64,000 nucleotides of DNA from Diplonema papillatum (GCA_030068145.1 JAPJBO010000260.1:62001-126000), one strand, 5' to 3'. Positions 43,476 to 55,415 are shown, counted from the first letter of the stretch. Program-made: numbers and translations. The notes: generated by a model not told the origin, from the letters alone.

Positions 43476-45290
43476 GTTTTTTTCTGTTCTTGGGTTTGCG
43501 ACCTTTGTTTGTTTGGCAGGGAGGTTTGGTGACGAGCTTCAGTTAGTGAAAGAAAATAAGAAATACGATGCCAAAATTCAGTTTTGCTCGCTCTCTTACC
43601 GGGTGCTCTTTTTTTTCCCCCCCTGTTGACAACTTGTGCCAGACTAGCCCACCCGGGGGTAATTGGTTCCTTCGGCAGGGTCTCCCCGGGCGCCCTTCGG
43701 CTATTTATTTTCTCTTTCGCTCTCTTTTTACTTTCGTTTTATTCTGCAAAATAAACGCCCTCGACCCAAAACGTGTTGGGGCGACCCTATAGAATTAGAC
43801 TAACCCAAAACACGTGGGAAATATAGACGAATTTATTACACGCACTTTTCTGAGAGTATCTCAGTGTAAAAACGCGTGGGGCACGAATCTATTGCCCCGC
43901 AGACCCCAGTTTATTTCACGCTCCCACACGTTTTGGATGTAATCATGCGGGGCAATAAAACAATTTACGCCCACTCCATAAAGGGCTATAGACCCGGTTG
44001 GAGACACGGGATCTGGATGTGAATTTGGAAGTTGCCTTTCGCCGAAGCTAGTCGTGGCCCGATAAATCCGATGTGCCCTGAGTAACTCACGCATTCCTCT
44101 GTGTCAGTACGATTTTTAGCGTTTATTGTGGTTTAGAGGTTCGAATTTTAGAGTGAAAGTTCGCTTGAAACTCCGGGGTTTTAAAGTCTCCGGGTGACCT
44201 TCGTCGTTATGGGAAGATATCCTTTGTGCTCTGAGTGTCGTAAGAGTGGTGGTTACACGAGGTAAGAGGATCGGTGGGTACCTTAGTTGTTGGACATTGG
44301 TGGTTTCGGCCATTGGCAACCCACCCCCCACTGTACACATCATTGCATACACCAGCACCCCGAATCGGAGGTATGTAAAGCGGTTGGATTGGCATTGCAT
44401 CGAGGATATGATTACTTCTCTGGCACCGGCAGGGGAAAAGTATGGGACAAATCTACGATAAACCCCGGGGGATTTGCGCGGGGTTTTGGGCGCAGCGAGC
44501 GGCAGAGAGTCACTGCTAGCTCCCGTACCCGACAGAACATTCGGCTGTGTAAGCGGGTGGAGACCGGTCCAGGGCTGTTCGTAACTTGTCATCAGCATGT
44601 GCCAGCACACTAACAGTCCATATTCGTCCGCCGGCCGGTGCATTATATTTTCAAAAGCGCTTCAAGTGTCCGAAAACACAGAGGGGTGCAGGTAGGTACG
44701 TTACTAGTTGCACAGCTGTTTCTCGGCTGAGGCCAGCCAACATGAGAAGAGGGGTCAAAGCATAGGTCAATGCGCAGAAGCCCGCAACGAGAGAGCCGGT
44801 CAATGTGGCGGAAGAGTTCCTGCCGATGAGCCTACGCTTCGTCTGCATTGCGTCTTCTCGCGGATTCAAAGAACGGAGCTCACCCACCACTACAACTGTC
44901 TTTTTTTTTGAGTTTTTTATTTTCCTTATTTTTTCCTGCTTCGGGGACGGGAGTCGCAGGACGTTTCCTCCCCCAAATTTTCCTTCTGCAAAATAGACAC
45001 TGACAAGCGATTCTGACCGTACCGTTTTTCAGAGTGTAGGTTTCGTCCTACTTATCCTTCCCGCTCGGGGTTGCTTGATGCTCCTCATCCCACTACGAAC
45101 ACCCAACAACCCTGCCGATCCGAGGTGAGAGTAAATCAACCAAAATGGTAAGCTCGGCGAGCGACCTCACCCAACCGCCTGCATGCACAATGCCCTGGAC
45201 CGAGGATGCGTCAGTTCGAACTTCGGCGGACATTCCCGACATGGAGATGCCTCGGGCTTGATGTTTTCAAGTTTCTGCCGTGTCATCCGG
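43476..45290. other. Intergenic with one dispersed repeat
   Basis: No supported gene. 44113-44225 (TAGCGTTTATTGTGG, then CGCTTGAAACTCCGG, then TATGGGAAGATATCCTTTGT) matches 61608-61680 and in part 23640-23720. The long minus frame at 44116-44643 overlaps this repeat and shows no domain. Confidence 0.45.
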
Positions 45291-45300
45291 AATAAGAGGG

Positions 45301-45570
45301 GGGAACCCGTAGCTTAAATGATTAAGGCAGAGCCGCTTCTCATAGGAGAAAAATCTTAGCTGGATGTTTAGACATGGAGGGGGCCTGCAAGCACGGGCTT
45401 GGAATGGATATTGTGTTCAACACCGCGCTGCGCGAGCGCAGGCAAATCCGTCACGGGAGAAGGCCCCCTGCAACCGTGTCTGAGCAATCAGACACAATCA
45501 ATTAAATTCGCGGAGGGGGGACGGTGAGCTCCCTGATGACGGCGAGTGTCCGTCGAAGTCTAAATGACAC
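45301..45570 (+). ncRNA. Candidate structured RNA, unidentified
   Basis: A closing stem AGGGGGCCT (45378-45386) pairs perfectly with AGGCCCCCT (45461-45469). Inside are hairpins CAAGC-ACGG-GCTTG (45388-45401), GTGT-TCA-ACAC (45413-45423) and GCGCT-GCGCG-AGCGC (45425-45439). Just 3' is GTGTCTGA-GCAA-TCAGACAC (45476-45495), an 8-bp stem with a GNRA-type loop, and further on GACGG...CCGTC near 45539-45555. The 5' flank resembles family B. It matches no RNA family I can name. It may be a real ncRNA or an RNA-derived repeat. Confidence 0.35.
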
Positions 45571-47114
45571 GCTCCCTCTCTTCTTGTTTAAACGTTCGCA
45601 ATATCAGGAGCGGGGTGGGTAGCCGGTGGCCTATAAAAGTCAATCGTGAGATGAGGGGCTTAGTTATTAAGCCGGTGAATGTCGCTGTCTGGCACCACTC
45701 CGGCATAAAGAGAGACGCCAAAAAGACTGTCGAAACTTGGGGACGGTTGTATAAAAGGGTACAGAACATTGCACTGTGAGAGACGAGAAGAAATGCGTAG
45801 CTTTGCTTCTTGTAACGTGGTCGGGGGGTGGTGTAACTGCAAAACAAATGTTTCAGCGGGTTTGTCTAGCATGGGTCGAATCTTGATGAGACAGGCACTG
45901 CGCGAAACGTGGGAGAAAGCAAGGAGAGTGTTCACAATGCGATGCCTGGGCGTGGGTAGCATTGACTCCGCAAGTAGGAACGAAACCCACGGGAAGCGGG
46001 TTGTTTTACATGGTGGAGACCAGGCCTCAAAAACTGAAGCGACAGAGGGTGTGCCGGAGTCGCGTGTGAGAAAAGAGGAATGGGTACCTTTTTTCTGCAG
46101 GGTTCCCTGTTTTATTAATGGATAGTTCTGTAGATAGCAGCCTCCGCCTGCTCGTTCACCGGAAGTCACACCGCGGCTGGTTCAAACTGTCGATAGCAGT
46201 CCTGCCGAGGGCAGGGAAGACCTTATTGTGTGAATCGGTACTTTGTTTGTGTGCACTAGCGAAAGGCTAACGAGCCCATCCAACACTTCACGATATCTAC
46301 ACGTTCCTGTATACAGCAGACGCCATCGCTGTTGCTGTATTAGGGGCACTTCGGCCATCCATGAGTATTGCGGCGTCGCTTTGGGTTGCTTCTTTGGATG
46401 AAGCTTCGGGTTGAGGGGGGTGTGTTTTCTCAGCTCTTCACAACGTTGCTCTTGTTGCGTTGGTGGACAATGTTGCGGAGGAGTCAACGTTACCTTGCTG
46501 TCCGATCTCGGGCAGCTGGACAGGGAGAATTTGCTTGTGCTCCACGCGGAAGCTCATTAACTTTATTGAATGCTTCTGGTTCGTTCTGTTGTCCTTTTTC
46601 TGCCGGATTAGCTCAGGGTGGTTGACATTTCTTTTTGGCAGGGTGTTTGTTTTTTTACTAACGAAATTTACTTAGCGAGGTTGGGGGGTTCGTTCCCCCC
46701 CTCTTTCGTAGCTATTTTAACTTTCAGAGAAGCAAGTACTCTCCCCCAAGAATTTTTCCGGTGCACTGATAAACGAAGCAACGGACGATCAGCATAAGCA
46801 TTTTGTTCTTCGCGTGTACAGGGTATAAACCTCTCTGGGGGGGTTTCCTGTATTGGCACTTTTTCGTTGGTTTCGTTTTTCTCTTTCATGTGCAACCGTT
46901 GTTCCGGAAATGTTCCCGTCAGTACAGATGTACTATTAAAAAAATATTGTTTTCCCCAGCGGCCCATGGCACATAAACCCCGGGGGGAAAATGGTTCTTG
47001 GGTTTGGGGGGGGGCAGCGCTCTTGTTAAGGATCAGCCACTTTGGCCGGATGGCCGGATAAACCAGACCCCCCCCTCTACAGTGCAGTTGCCTTGGAGGC
47101 TGGGTGGTCAAATT
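45571..47114. other. Intergenic, no supported gene
   Basis: Short frames only. 46930-47000 and later contain G runs. Confidence 0.4.
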
Positions 47115-47249
47115 CTCTAAGGTGAAATGGTCAAAATTCCCTGCCAAAAGTGGGCCCACAAAAATTTTCCAAAGTGTGGTATTTGGGGTATTTGGGGCAA
47201 AAAAAAAATTTTTTTTTTCTGACCGCCCACCGTGGTGACCACCTTAGAG
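47115..47249. mobile_element. Miniature inverted-repeat element, copy 2
   Basis: 135 bp with ends CTCTAAGGTG and CACCTTAGAG, the same as the element at 27508-27630. The AAATT immediately 5' is also shared. Confidence 0.65.
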
Positions 47250-47289
47250 TGTGACAGGTAGCGTCTCCCCCCTCCACAGTGAAAATAGC

Positions 47290-47460
47290 CTGAGGGGGGG
47301 GGGGGGGGGGGGGGGGGTCAGCCGGCTGATGGATGGATGGATGGTTCTTAACAAGATGCCTGGGGGGGGGGGGGGGGGGGGATACTCGGCTTAATCTTCA
47401 GGCAGTTCTGTCCATGTCTGACGCTTCGCATCAAGTCTTCTTCGAAGGAAATGCGAGAGA
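47290..47460 (+). repeat. G homopolymers and family B copy 4
   Basis: Two G runs of about 22 and 18 flank a GGATGGATGGATGG tract; these are sites of likely length error. 47385-47455 then reads CTCGGCTTAATCTTCAGGCA, then GTTCTGTCC, and GCATCAAGTCTTCTTCGAAG, a diverged family B copy. Confidence 0.5.
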
Positions 47461-47580
47461 AAATGGAAGGGAGGCCAAGACTCCGTAAGTGATAAACAAC
47501 CCCATGAGGGACTGACCCTCCGTTCACCACCCAAGACCAGGGAAGTAGCTTGAGCGGGGCACTTTTAAAATGTCGCTGGT

Positions 47581-48798
47581 TTGCTGGTTGTAAATAGTAA
47601 TTTTGAGAAAGAAACTGGCGCGCTTCGCGCGATCAATCACCCCCCTACCCTTCTTGTGGTCAACCTCAACCCAAAGAGGTGCTTTGAGGAGATTAAGTCA
47701 CGCAAGTTCACCTATGCCAAGGCAATCCAGCTGCTTATTACCCACCTGCCTTCATGCGCGCGTTTTATGAGCCACGGACAACAGAGGACAGCAGGTGCAA
47801 GAGATGACGTCCACGCGGGCACCTTCAGAACCACCGTGAGGTACTGAAGAACACGTTCGAAATAAGTTGAGCTTAACTGCTGTGTCGGCAAGGAAGGGTG
47901 GGGTGGTCTTGACATGTTGACCTTCCCTCCCGCACCCTGGGTACTCTCACAGCTAACGGATGAAGTCACCGTCGATTTCTTAAGGAGGGTTGTGTACAGG
48001 GAGGGAAAAAGAAACTCCTACCCGACCAACCGATATATTCCTGGAGAGCGTTCGTTTGCCTTTGTGGATTCCCACGATGGATCGCAATACCCTAAGGACC
48101 CCCTTGTGATCCCCCACAAATGCCATACAGGGCGACAAAGTGGATTATAATCCACTTTGTCGCAATCCAGTTATGTATAATCCACTTTGCCGTTTTCCCT
48201 TTTTAAAAATTTCCCGTACCAGCAAACCAACTAGTTCTGGTTTTGAAACCAGCAAATGTAGTGAAGTCACAGAATTCACAGCTTGGAAGTGGACATGTCT
48301 ACTCAGTTTACGCGTCTGTAGTTTACTTATGCCAGAGCCCCTCCGGATTCACGGCTGAGATGACAAAAAGAAAACGGAAGCGTTTCCCGATTCCTCCATA
48401 CTTTTAAAGCACTACAGCAGGTGCGCCTGAAGAAAGGTGGTCACAACTGCGCAGTCAACATCTTCCTTCGTAGTGGTGGCAAGCAAGAAAGGCGCGTTCG
48501 AGCGAATGAGTCGAACCCAACTGTGTTCCTTCCCTTGACCTACCCTATATCCAACAAAATTGTCACTCTGACTCGCAAGTATGTGAGGACGGGGCCCCCC
48601 GTGTTTAGCGTTTTGAAAGTTAAAAAAGGGTCCGGCGAATTTGCGTCACCGGTCAGTCGGGTAGTGAAGACAGACGGATTCGCACGCTTGAACGTTGTAG
48701 CCTTCTTGCGCGTCGCGGTGTTGCGGGCTCCCCCTTCGGTCTCGGGTGCCGCGTGTCGTGACTGCAGACCAGTCCAAAAGTCGGAGCTCAACCAGTGA
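47581..48798 (+). other. Region of broken plus-strand frames, possible gene relic
   Basis: Three consecutive plus frames (47581-47847, 47914-48150, 48421-48798) have fairly ordinary amino-acid composition, for example LVVNLNPKRCFEEIKSRKF, TVDFLRRVVYREGKRNSYP and NEIGSF-free Val/Lys-rich stretches in the last. They are separated by stops and frame changes. No domain recognised, so I do not call a gene. A perfect palindrome ATAATCCACTTTGTCG-type repeat lies at 48136-48195. Confidence 0.25.
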
Positions 48799-49610
48799 AG
48801 GTGTCTTTAGAGCTCCTTTTTGGCTTTGTTGTTTCGTCCGGTTGACCGTTTTCCCGCTTGTATTTACCCTGTTTTCATTTCAATAGAAACTCTAATCAAC
48901 GGCCCAAACACGCTGTCTGCGTTTTTTAGCCTGCACAATAGATTCAAGGGCAAACCCGCAAAATTGTGAGTACACGACGCACTAGTAAGGTACATAACTT
49001 GTGAAAATAACTAGTTATGTTACAACTAGTTATATTTGATAACTTGTAACTAGCACAACCTAGTTATATAACTAGCCCGAGCTAGTTATATAACTAGCAC
49101 GAGCTAGTTATATAACTAGCTCTGCTAGATATATAACTAGCTCGTGTAGGCATTTTTAGGGTAAAATGCATTGAAGCCCACCACAGCTTGAAAGACCAGG
49201 ACTTTAAAACCCAGTGTCCCGGTGTCAGACACCGGGAAACCCCGATGTGTGAGTCATACATCCCTTGTTGGCGAAGAAGTGAAGCCGCTGGTGAGCACCA
49301 CGGCGGAAACTACTGGCAGCATCTATTGGTTGAAAAAATTCTCACGACAGAAAGTTTCTTAAGGCGAATCTTATGGCGAAAAATGTTGGGAAGCTTTTTG
49401 TTCCGGAAACGATTCTCCCACAGCAGAAACCTGATGGAAATTTGAGTGTATGTACAGTCTCCTTCTACAGCTTGACGAAGAGACAACCGTGACAGCCGAG
49501 CAGCAGATAGCAGGAAAAAGCGGGCGTCTGAGCGCTGAAGTTCGAAGACACAGTCCTTTTTGACTCAGCTCAATGCAGTTTCACTGTATTTCACTGGTTA
49601 TTCTACTGGG
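48799..49610. repeat. Tandem palindromes TAGTTATATAACTA
   Basis: 49000-49145 holds repeated units of AGCTAGTTATATAACTAGC and variants, each a near-perfect palindrome, joined by CCG, CACG or TCTG. The same palindrome ends the element at 49614-50380, so this may be the outer part of one larger foldback element. The rest of the interval has no gene. Confidence 0.7.
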
Positions 49611-49613
49611 AGA

Positions 49614-50380
49614 GCTAGTTATATCAGTCATTCTCCTGGCGACCGTTCAAATATGGAAGAAACCATCTCGTCATTTTCTTTGGTCCGAGGGCGTTTTTGA
49701 ACTGTTTTGAATCCGATCTTTTCATTCCGACCCTCGGTGGGCTCCGAAGCTCGATATTGACGGGCTTAAGCCCAAAATTAGGTTTTGCGAAAAACGCATT
49801 CTCGTGTTTTGCCATCGAGGGGGTCGCCAGTTTTTCTGTAGCACCCCGGGAACAGAGTTCCCAGGCATGCTCCGGATTAAAACCATCTTTGATTGACCAA
49901 ATTAGAGGCGGGGATGGTGGGTGGATGGGCTGCAACAGCTTTCCCCTGTGTCAGCGTACTATACCACAAGGGCACCACGAGGGCCTAGCACCCTGTGGGC
50001 TCAGTACCCGCCATCCCAGTTCTGAAGTGCGTTCATAGGGTGATGGTAATTTGCCTGGTGAAGTGGGGTGCAACAGGAGGGCCATTGGGGTCAACATTTT
50101 GTGTGTTCCGAGGTGGTATTTTGACGATTTCGTGACCGATCTTTCCATTCCGTGTCTTCTCGGGAGCAACAGGCACGTATCTCACGCGCCCCCGGTATGC
50201 CGAACTTGTCCAAGGGGGGTCGTCATTTTTTTCTAAAACCCCGGGAACAGAGAGACCAGGGACACCTGCGCTCATAGCATCAAAGATTGGTCGATTTAGT
50301 GACACCTGTGGTGACTGTATGCGCTGCAATAGGATGGTCATTTTTGAACGGTCGCCAGGAGAATGACTGATATAACTAGC
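49614..50380. mobile_element. Inverted-repeat element with internal tandem duplication
   Basis: A 38-bp terminal inverted repeat begins GCTAGTTATATCAGTCATTC at 49614 and returns in reverse from 50343 to 50380. The trinucleotide AGA abuts both ends and could be a 3-bp target duplication. The interior is two direct copies of about 330 bp, both containing GATCTTTxCATTCCG and CACCCCGGGAACAGAG or AACCCCGGGAACAGAG. No transposase is encoded, so it is non-autonomous. Confidence 0.75.
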
Positions 50381-51579
50381 AGAGCTAGTTATCATGCAGG
50401 GTCAAACCTTGTGTCTTTTTTAAACGCTGCCGCAGGGCCCCCAAAAAAAAAAATTGGAAAAAAAAAATTGCTCAACTTCATCAAAAATTACTGCAGTGTT
50501 TGTTCCAAATTTTTAAAATTTGAAAACCCCAATTTTTTTCCGGGAAAATATCGGTGGCCACATACGAGACGGGTTGGGCTTCGGAGAGTTTTTCCTCCCA
50601 AATTGTATAAATGATCTCCCGCAGATGACGGGTCGAAGAACGGGCATCTGGGTGCGCCGACGATGAAAAAGAAAAGAATATCGTATCCACGGGTGCTCGC
50701 TGGAAGAGAAAAGAAAACGGAGAAGAAGTAAAACTTGACAGAGAATCGTGAGCCCCAGGTGTGTCGTGGACGAGGCATTTTTGGTTGCAGTGCAAACTGG
50801 GGCGTTCCTTCGCGCAGAACAACTGCAAGGTAAACATCGACGCAAGCTCGGAAAATTTCGTTTGCACTCTCTCAAGTTACCCTCAAACTCGTCTCTAATT
50901 CGTTAGTGTAGTGCCTCGCAGGCGCAGTGGAAGCGTATCAACGATCGCACATTGAAGGCCGAAACTGGTTGATTGCTTCTCAACCGCAATCGGACATTCG
51001 GCGTCGATTCAGTCACAGCAGCATAGCTCATCTTTTGATTGAGTTTGCAGCAGAGATCCAACCCGTGGTGGAAATACTCGACGTAGCTGCTTTGACTCCG
51101 AATGGAAGGAGGAATATATAGGTATGGTAGAGGGGCGAATACAAAACAAATAGAAACTGATTTGGTCTTCGCTTACACCACCCTGTTCTCACTCAGGACT
51201 TTGACCTGTGTTTGTGTGTCTTGTCGAAAAGGGGTAGACCCGCTGACCGCACGTCCGCTCAACACGTGTCAGTCTCATCAAGGAAAAATCACCAAGCTCA
51301 TTTTGAGAGTGGTGTGAAATAGGGCTTTTTCACTAAAGAAAACCCCCTGTCGCAGCTTGGGTCAGACCCACTCAGGAGTAGCTAGTTCCTCCTAGGCTGC
51401 CGTCCGGCGGTGGCACGGGTGTTGTGCTATGACAGGAGAGGGTGGGATCATTTTTTTCCTCTATGCGGTCCACTCCACCCCGCCCTGGCTCCCCTTTTTA
51501 CGTTTTCCCTTTGCCTTTACTCGGGCTGTTTCATGCAGCCCCCGCTTTTTTTTCTCTTGTTCATCGCATGGTGCATCAT
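50381..51579. other. Intergenic with one dispersed repeat
   Basis: 51188-51260 (TCTCACTCAGGACTTTGACC...GGGGTAGACCCGC) matches 29998-30075. Several overlapping minus frames at 50481-50875 lack domains. Confidence 0.45.
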
Positions 51580-51924
51580 TCACAAAGCCAGCTCCGGGTC
51601 AAGAATGAGGTATTTCAAGTTCACGGAGTTTTCGATGGAGCTGATGGTGGAGTTAGACGGTGACGAGGACGAGGTGGTTGGCGACGGGCAGGTGCCGCTG
51701 AGTGCGCTGAGGTGCCGGTAGATGCCCCCGATGCGCCGAACTCGGTTCTCTTTCGTCTCAAAGTCGCACATGCTGCTCTCGGTTACCGGCGAGCTTCGCA
51801 GAGAACTGGAGCCGCACGACGAGAGCGAGCATTCCGACGAGCAGCGGAGACCCGAGTAATAGTTCTTGATCCTCAGCCTGCTCATCTTCAACGCAGCATC
51901 TTCTTGGCAGAACGCCTTGACCAT
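51580..51924 (-). CDS. Small hypothetical Ser-rich protein
   Basis: The ATG at 51924 starts a 114-residue frame with strong G/C preference at third positions (about 80 percent), unlike the surrounding AT-rich DNA; that is the main reason to call it. The product starts MVKAFCQEDAALKMSRLRIK, has a Cys/Ser-rich middle (SSECSLSSCGSSS), then ETKENRVRRIGGIYRHLSAL and a Ser/Thr/Pro stretch. No signal peptide or membrane span. Its 5' flank holds a T-rich tract and a TG microsatellite (51942-51965). The open frame continues upstream to 52092 through low-complexity Lys and His-Thr runs, which are probably leader, not protein. No family recognised. Confidence 0.45.
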   Translation of the reverse strand: MVKAFCQEDAALKMSRLRIKNYYSGLRCSSECSLSSCGSSSLRSSPVTESSMCDFETKENRVRRIGGIYRHLSALSGTCPSPTTSSSSPSNSTISSIENSVNLKYLILDPELAL

Positions 51925-51939
51925 TTTCTTGGACTGGTT

Positions 51940-51990
51940 CGTAGGTGTGTGTGTGTGTGTGTGTTTGGTTTCTTTTTTTTTTTTTTTTGA
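51940..51990. repeat. TG microsatellite and T run
   Basis: About 11 TG units, then a T run of about 15 after GGTTTCTTT. Confidence 0.9.
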
Positions 51991-52186
51991 GGCTGTGTTC
52001 TTCTTTTGCGGTTGTGTTTTGCTTTCTGTCTTGTTTTCCACGGCGTTCTTTGTTTGCTTTTTCTTGCGGAGCGCTCGGGTATCTGGTATCACCTGTTGTG
52101 AGTGTGTGTATGGAATTCAATGATGGGTACCACCTGACGCGGAGTATAGCCCAGGTTTTCAGCTACTTTACGTTCGGGTGCTCCGC

Positions 52187-52982
52187 CTTTTTTTTTTGTT
52201 TCTGGTCCCGCGTCAGGGATTTATATAGCTTTTCCTCCTCTGCAGAAAAGTCCCTTTCGCCCTCGGGGTCCTGTGGAGGATCCAAAAATAATTAGAATTG
52301 GTAGTCAAGAGGCAAGCACTACCAGGCCAGCCCAGCCCAACCCACCCAACCTCAGTGTTGGAACAAGAATCAGACAAAATGGTTAAGCTAATTTGCAAGA
52401 GAGGGGGGTCTGGGGGGCAGCGCCCCCCAGCGCACGGTACGGTACAGCGAAGAATTTCCGCACCGGTCAACTTCTAGTATTGAATCCAAATTCAGTTAGA
52501 ACCGGTAGTCAACGTCTGATGCCAAACCCCAAATCTAATTAGAATCGGTACTCAACGTCCAATTTCCGATCCTGAATTTAATTAGAATTGGTAGTCAATG
52601 TCCAATTTCGAATCCAAATTCAATTAGAATTGGTAGTCAATGTTTAATGTCTCGGATCCAAATTCAATTAGAATCGGTAGTCAACGTCAGATGCCAAATC
52701 CCAAATCTAATTAGAATTGGTAGTCAACGTCCAATTTCCGATTCCAAATTGAATAGAATGGGTAGTCAACGTTCAGGTTTGGCTCCAAATTTAATTAGAA
52801 TTGATAGGTAACGTCCAGTTTCGGATCCCAAACTTAATTACAATTGGTAGTCAACGTCTGATGTCGTATCCAAAATTAATTAGAAGTGGTAGGCAACGTC
52901 CAAATTCGGATCCCAAATTGAATTAGAATTGGTAGTCAGTCCAATTTCCGATTCTGAATTTAAATAGAATTGGTAGTCAACG
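52187..52982 (-). mobile_element. A-tailed element with 42-bp internal satellite, copy 2
   Basis: Inverted relative to copy 1 (32511-33558). The T run at 52187-52197 is the A tail of this copy. The unique tail follows to about 52475, then about 11 satellite units to 52982. It is abutted directly by the foldback element starting at 52983. Confidence 0.75.
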
Positions 52983-53727
52983 TCCCCTAAGGGCAAACAA
53001 TTTCATTGGACTTTTTGCCAGGGAAGTGTACTTAGCAAATTTTTAGCAAATTTTCGGAAATTTTCAGATTTTTCGGATTTTTCGGATTTTGGCCATTTTT
53101 GGCCAATTTTGCCAGATTCTGACAGAATTTGGCCATTTTTTGCCGATTTTTCCAGGTTTTGGCAGATTTTGGCCATTTTTGCCGATTTTTCCCATTTTTG
53201 CCGACTTTTCCAGAATTTCCAGATTTTGACCATTCTTGGCCATTTTTGCCGATTTTTCCAGACTTTGCCCAATTTTGCCGATTTTTCCAGATTTTGGCCG
53301 ATTTTCCACATTTTGGCAGATTTTTCCAGATTTTGGCCATTTTTGGCACATTTTTTTGGCCATTTTTGGCCATTTTTGGCCATTTTTGGCCAAAATCTGC
53401 AATAATCTGCCAATATGTGGAAATCGGCCAAAATCTGGAAAAATCGGCAAAAATGGCCAAAATTTGGAAAATCAGCAAAATTGGGCAAAAATGGCTAAAA
53501 AAAAAAAATGGTCAAAATCTGGAAAAATCTGGAAAAATCGGCAAAAATGGCCAAATTCTGCCAAAATCTGGAAAAATCGGCAAAATGGCCAAAATCTGGA
53601 AAAATCGGCAAAAATGGCCAAAATCCGAAAAATCCGAAAAATCTGAAAATTTCCGAAAATTTGCTAAAAATTTGCTAAGTACACTTCCCTGGCAAAAAGT
53701 CCAATGAAATTGTTTGCCCTTAGGGGA
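52983..53727. mobile_element. Foldback element with near-perfect long inverted repeats
   Basis: The left end TCCCCTAAGGGCAAACAATT recurs inverted at the right end. The arms agree without a visible mismatch for at least 90 bp and stay complementary in pattern for about 350 bp. Inside, both arms consist of tandem 14-30 bp units of TTTTGGCCATTTTTGCCGAT, TTTTCCAGA type. Almost the whole element can fold into one hairpin. I found no target duplication. No protein is encoded. Confidence 0.85.
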
Positions 53728-53998
53728 CTAGTCCCCTAAGGGCACATTTTCATTGGGAAGTACTGGGAAATGCACTTAGGGTAGAAAGTTTTTTTTTTTT
53801 GTGCCCATGTTATTTTGACCCCCAAAATTTTCCGCGCGCGCGCAAAAATAAAAGTTTTCGAGAAAAAAAAACTTTTCTTGGCTAGGAAACCACAACGTCC
53901 CCGAAGAGGAGAAACGAAGATTCGGGTTCTCATGAGGACCAGGGGGGCACCAAAAGAGACAGACAAATCCAAAAAACACCGAATTTCCGCGTTTAGAG

Positions 53999-54731
53999 CA
54001 TGCTTTGCATCCTGGCTGAGTCTGGCGAGAAATACTCCCCTCCGGGAAAAAATACTCAGACTGAGTCGAGCCTGAGTCAGCGCGACTCAGCCAGACTCAG
54101 TCTGGACTCAGGCAAACTCAGGCTGGGCGGCTGCACTGTTGAACTACTGTACTGGTACTGAAGTACTGCACCTGGTCACTTCAGTGGTTGTTCACTGAGG
54201 TTTTGGCAGCAAGCTTGCAGATGTGCATGGTGTATCAGACAACAAATTGGGACCCCACACACTGAAATCAAGTGGTCCTAACCAGACAAAAATTGAGTGT
54301 TGCAAAGGAAACTTGAACACCTGAAATTGGGCCCTGAAGCTGGTCCAGTGCTCACCTACAGGCAATTACGCCTATAATTAACGCTGAACCGCAAAAATCG
54401 CGGTTCGTTGAGTACAGGTAATACCCTATACCTAACGCTGTAAGCTTTACAAGTTGTCTTGCACCTGTGTGTGTCGTGCTCAACAGCTTTATGATGTTGT
54501 TCTTGAGGTGGTGCCTAAAGTACAGATCACTAGTCCCTTTCAGGTGGCTGGGTTTTAATCCTTGTGATTGCAATTGTGATTGTGATTCTTGGCCCTCACT
54601 GCCCCACTGAAGTGACCCGAACACTAATAAATATTTGCCCAGCCTGAGCTTGCCTGAGTCCAGACTGAGTCGCCAGACTCAGGCTGGACTCTGGCGAGAC
54701 TCTGCCAGACTCAGCCAGGATGCAAAGCATG
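53999..54731. mobile_element. 733-bp inverted-repeat element with 6-bp target duplication
   Basis: The ends CATGCTTTGCATCCTGGCTG are perfect inverted repeats for 28 bp, and subterminal ACTCAGTCTGGACTCAGGCA blocks are shared too. TTAGAG at 53993-53998 and 54732-54737 is the target duplication. No transposase is encoded. It lies inside the larger element 53732-55705. Confidence 0.88.
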
Positions 54732-55107
54732 TTAGAGGCAGGGTTTAACATACTCTGAGTGATTTTGGCGGACCAAAAATCGACAATTTGTCACAAGTCT
54801 GTCATGCCACACTGTGACGTTCGTGTGTGCATGAAGAGACTTTGCGTGTCATTTCGTAGTTGTTTTGCTTTTCTTGTGCTCGACTCTCACGTCGTGCATA
54901 TCGTTCCGCTTGTTGAGCCAACACACGGCTTCGTCAAAAGGTTTGGGCAAGGGAGCTACACAGGTGTGCCTACAAAAGACCATCACGTCGAACGGCGAAG
55001 GAAAACCGCAATTTGTGTCATGTCAGTTGGACACGAAACCTTCTGCTTCACCTTTTTCTTTTGAACGGACCCCTTACCGCCACCATGCTACGGTTGCAGT
55101 CTGATGC

Positions 55108-55415
55108 TTGAATGGGAAAACTTGACTTTTTCTTTGAACCAACTACACCCTGAAGGCTGTGTAAAGTTCTCGTATCGAGTGTTCCTGCTACCGGGGAGGC
55201 AGCAGAAGACGAGTAACAACCGACGCGAGCGAGCGAAGATGCGGCGAACGAACTCTGCGTCGAACCCGACAACAAAACGGCGTAGAGGAGCGCCCATCGA
55301 AGCGCGGCCATCGCCCAAGCGCCGTGAAGAAGCAGAAATCGACGCGCAACCGATGAACCTGGACGAGCAGTCGAAGGAGTCGCGAGGCACCAAACGCGCG
55401 CCTGAGCGCGACGAC
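55108..55415 (+). pseudogene. Basic NLS-like coding relic, copy 2
   Basis: The plus frame (55104-55433, 109 codons) contains RRTNSASNPTTKRRR, PIEARPSPKRREEAE and QPMNLDEQSKE, matching the inverted copy at 25861-26126. This copy is the longer open one, with an N-terminal part reading LHPEGCVKFSYR that also has a counterpart in the other copy (LNPPHPGGCVKCSYR). Shared coding sense in two places suggests a once-functional Lys/Arg-rich nuclear protein spread by mobile elements. Family unknown. Confidence 0.5.

Noticed and set aside
45305..45360. tRNA gene suggested by GTAGCTTAAATGATTAAGGC and TTCTCATAGGAGAA
   Set aside because: The anticodon stem leaves a four-base loop, and no T arm or acceptor pairing follows at the right distance.
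53003..53707. Lys/Asn-rich and Phe-rich open frames in the foldback arms
   Set aside because: Produced by tandem 14-30 bp units in inverted orientation; frames on both strands mirror each other.
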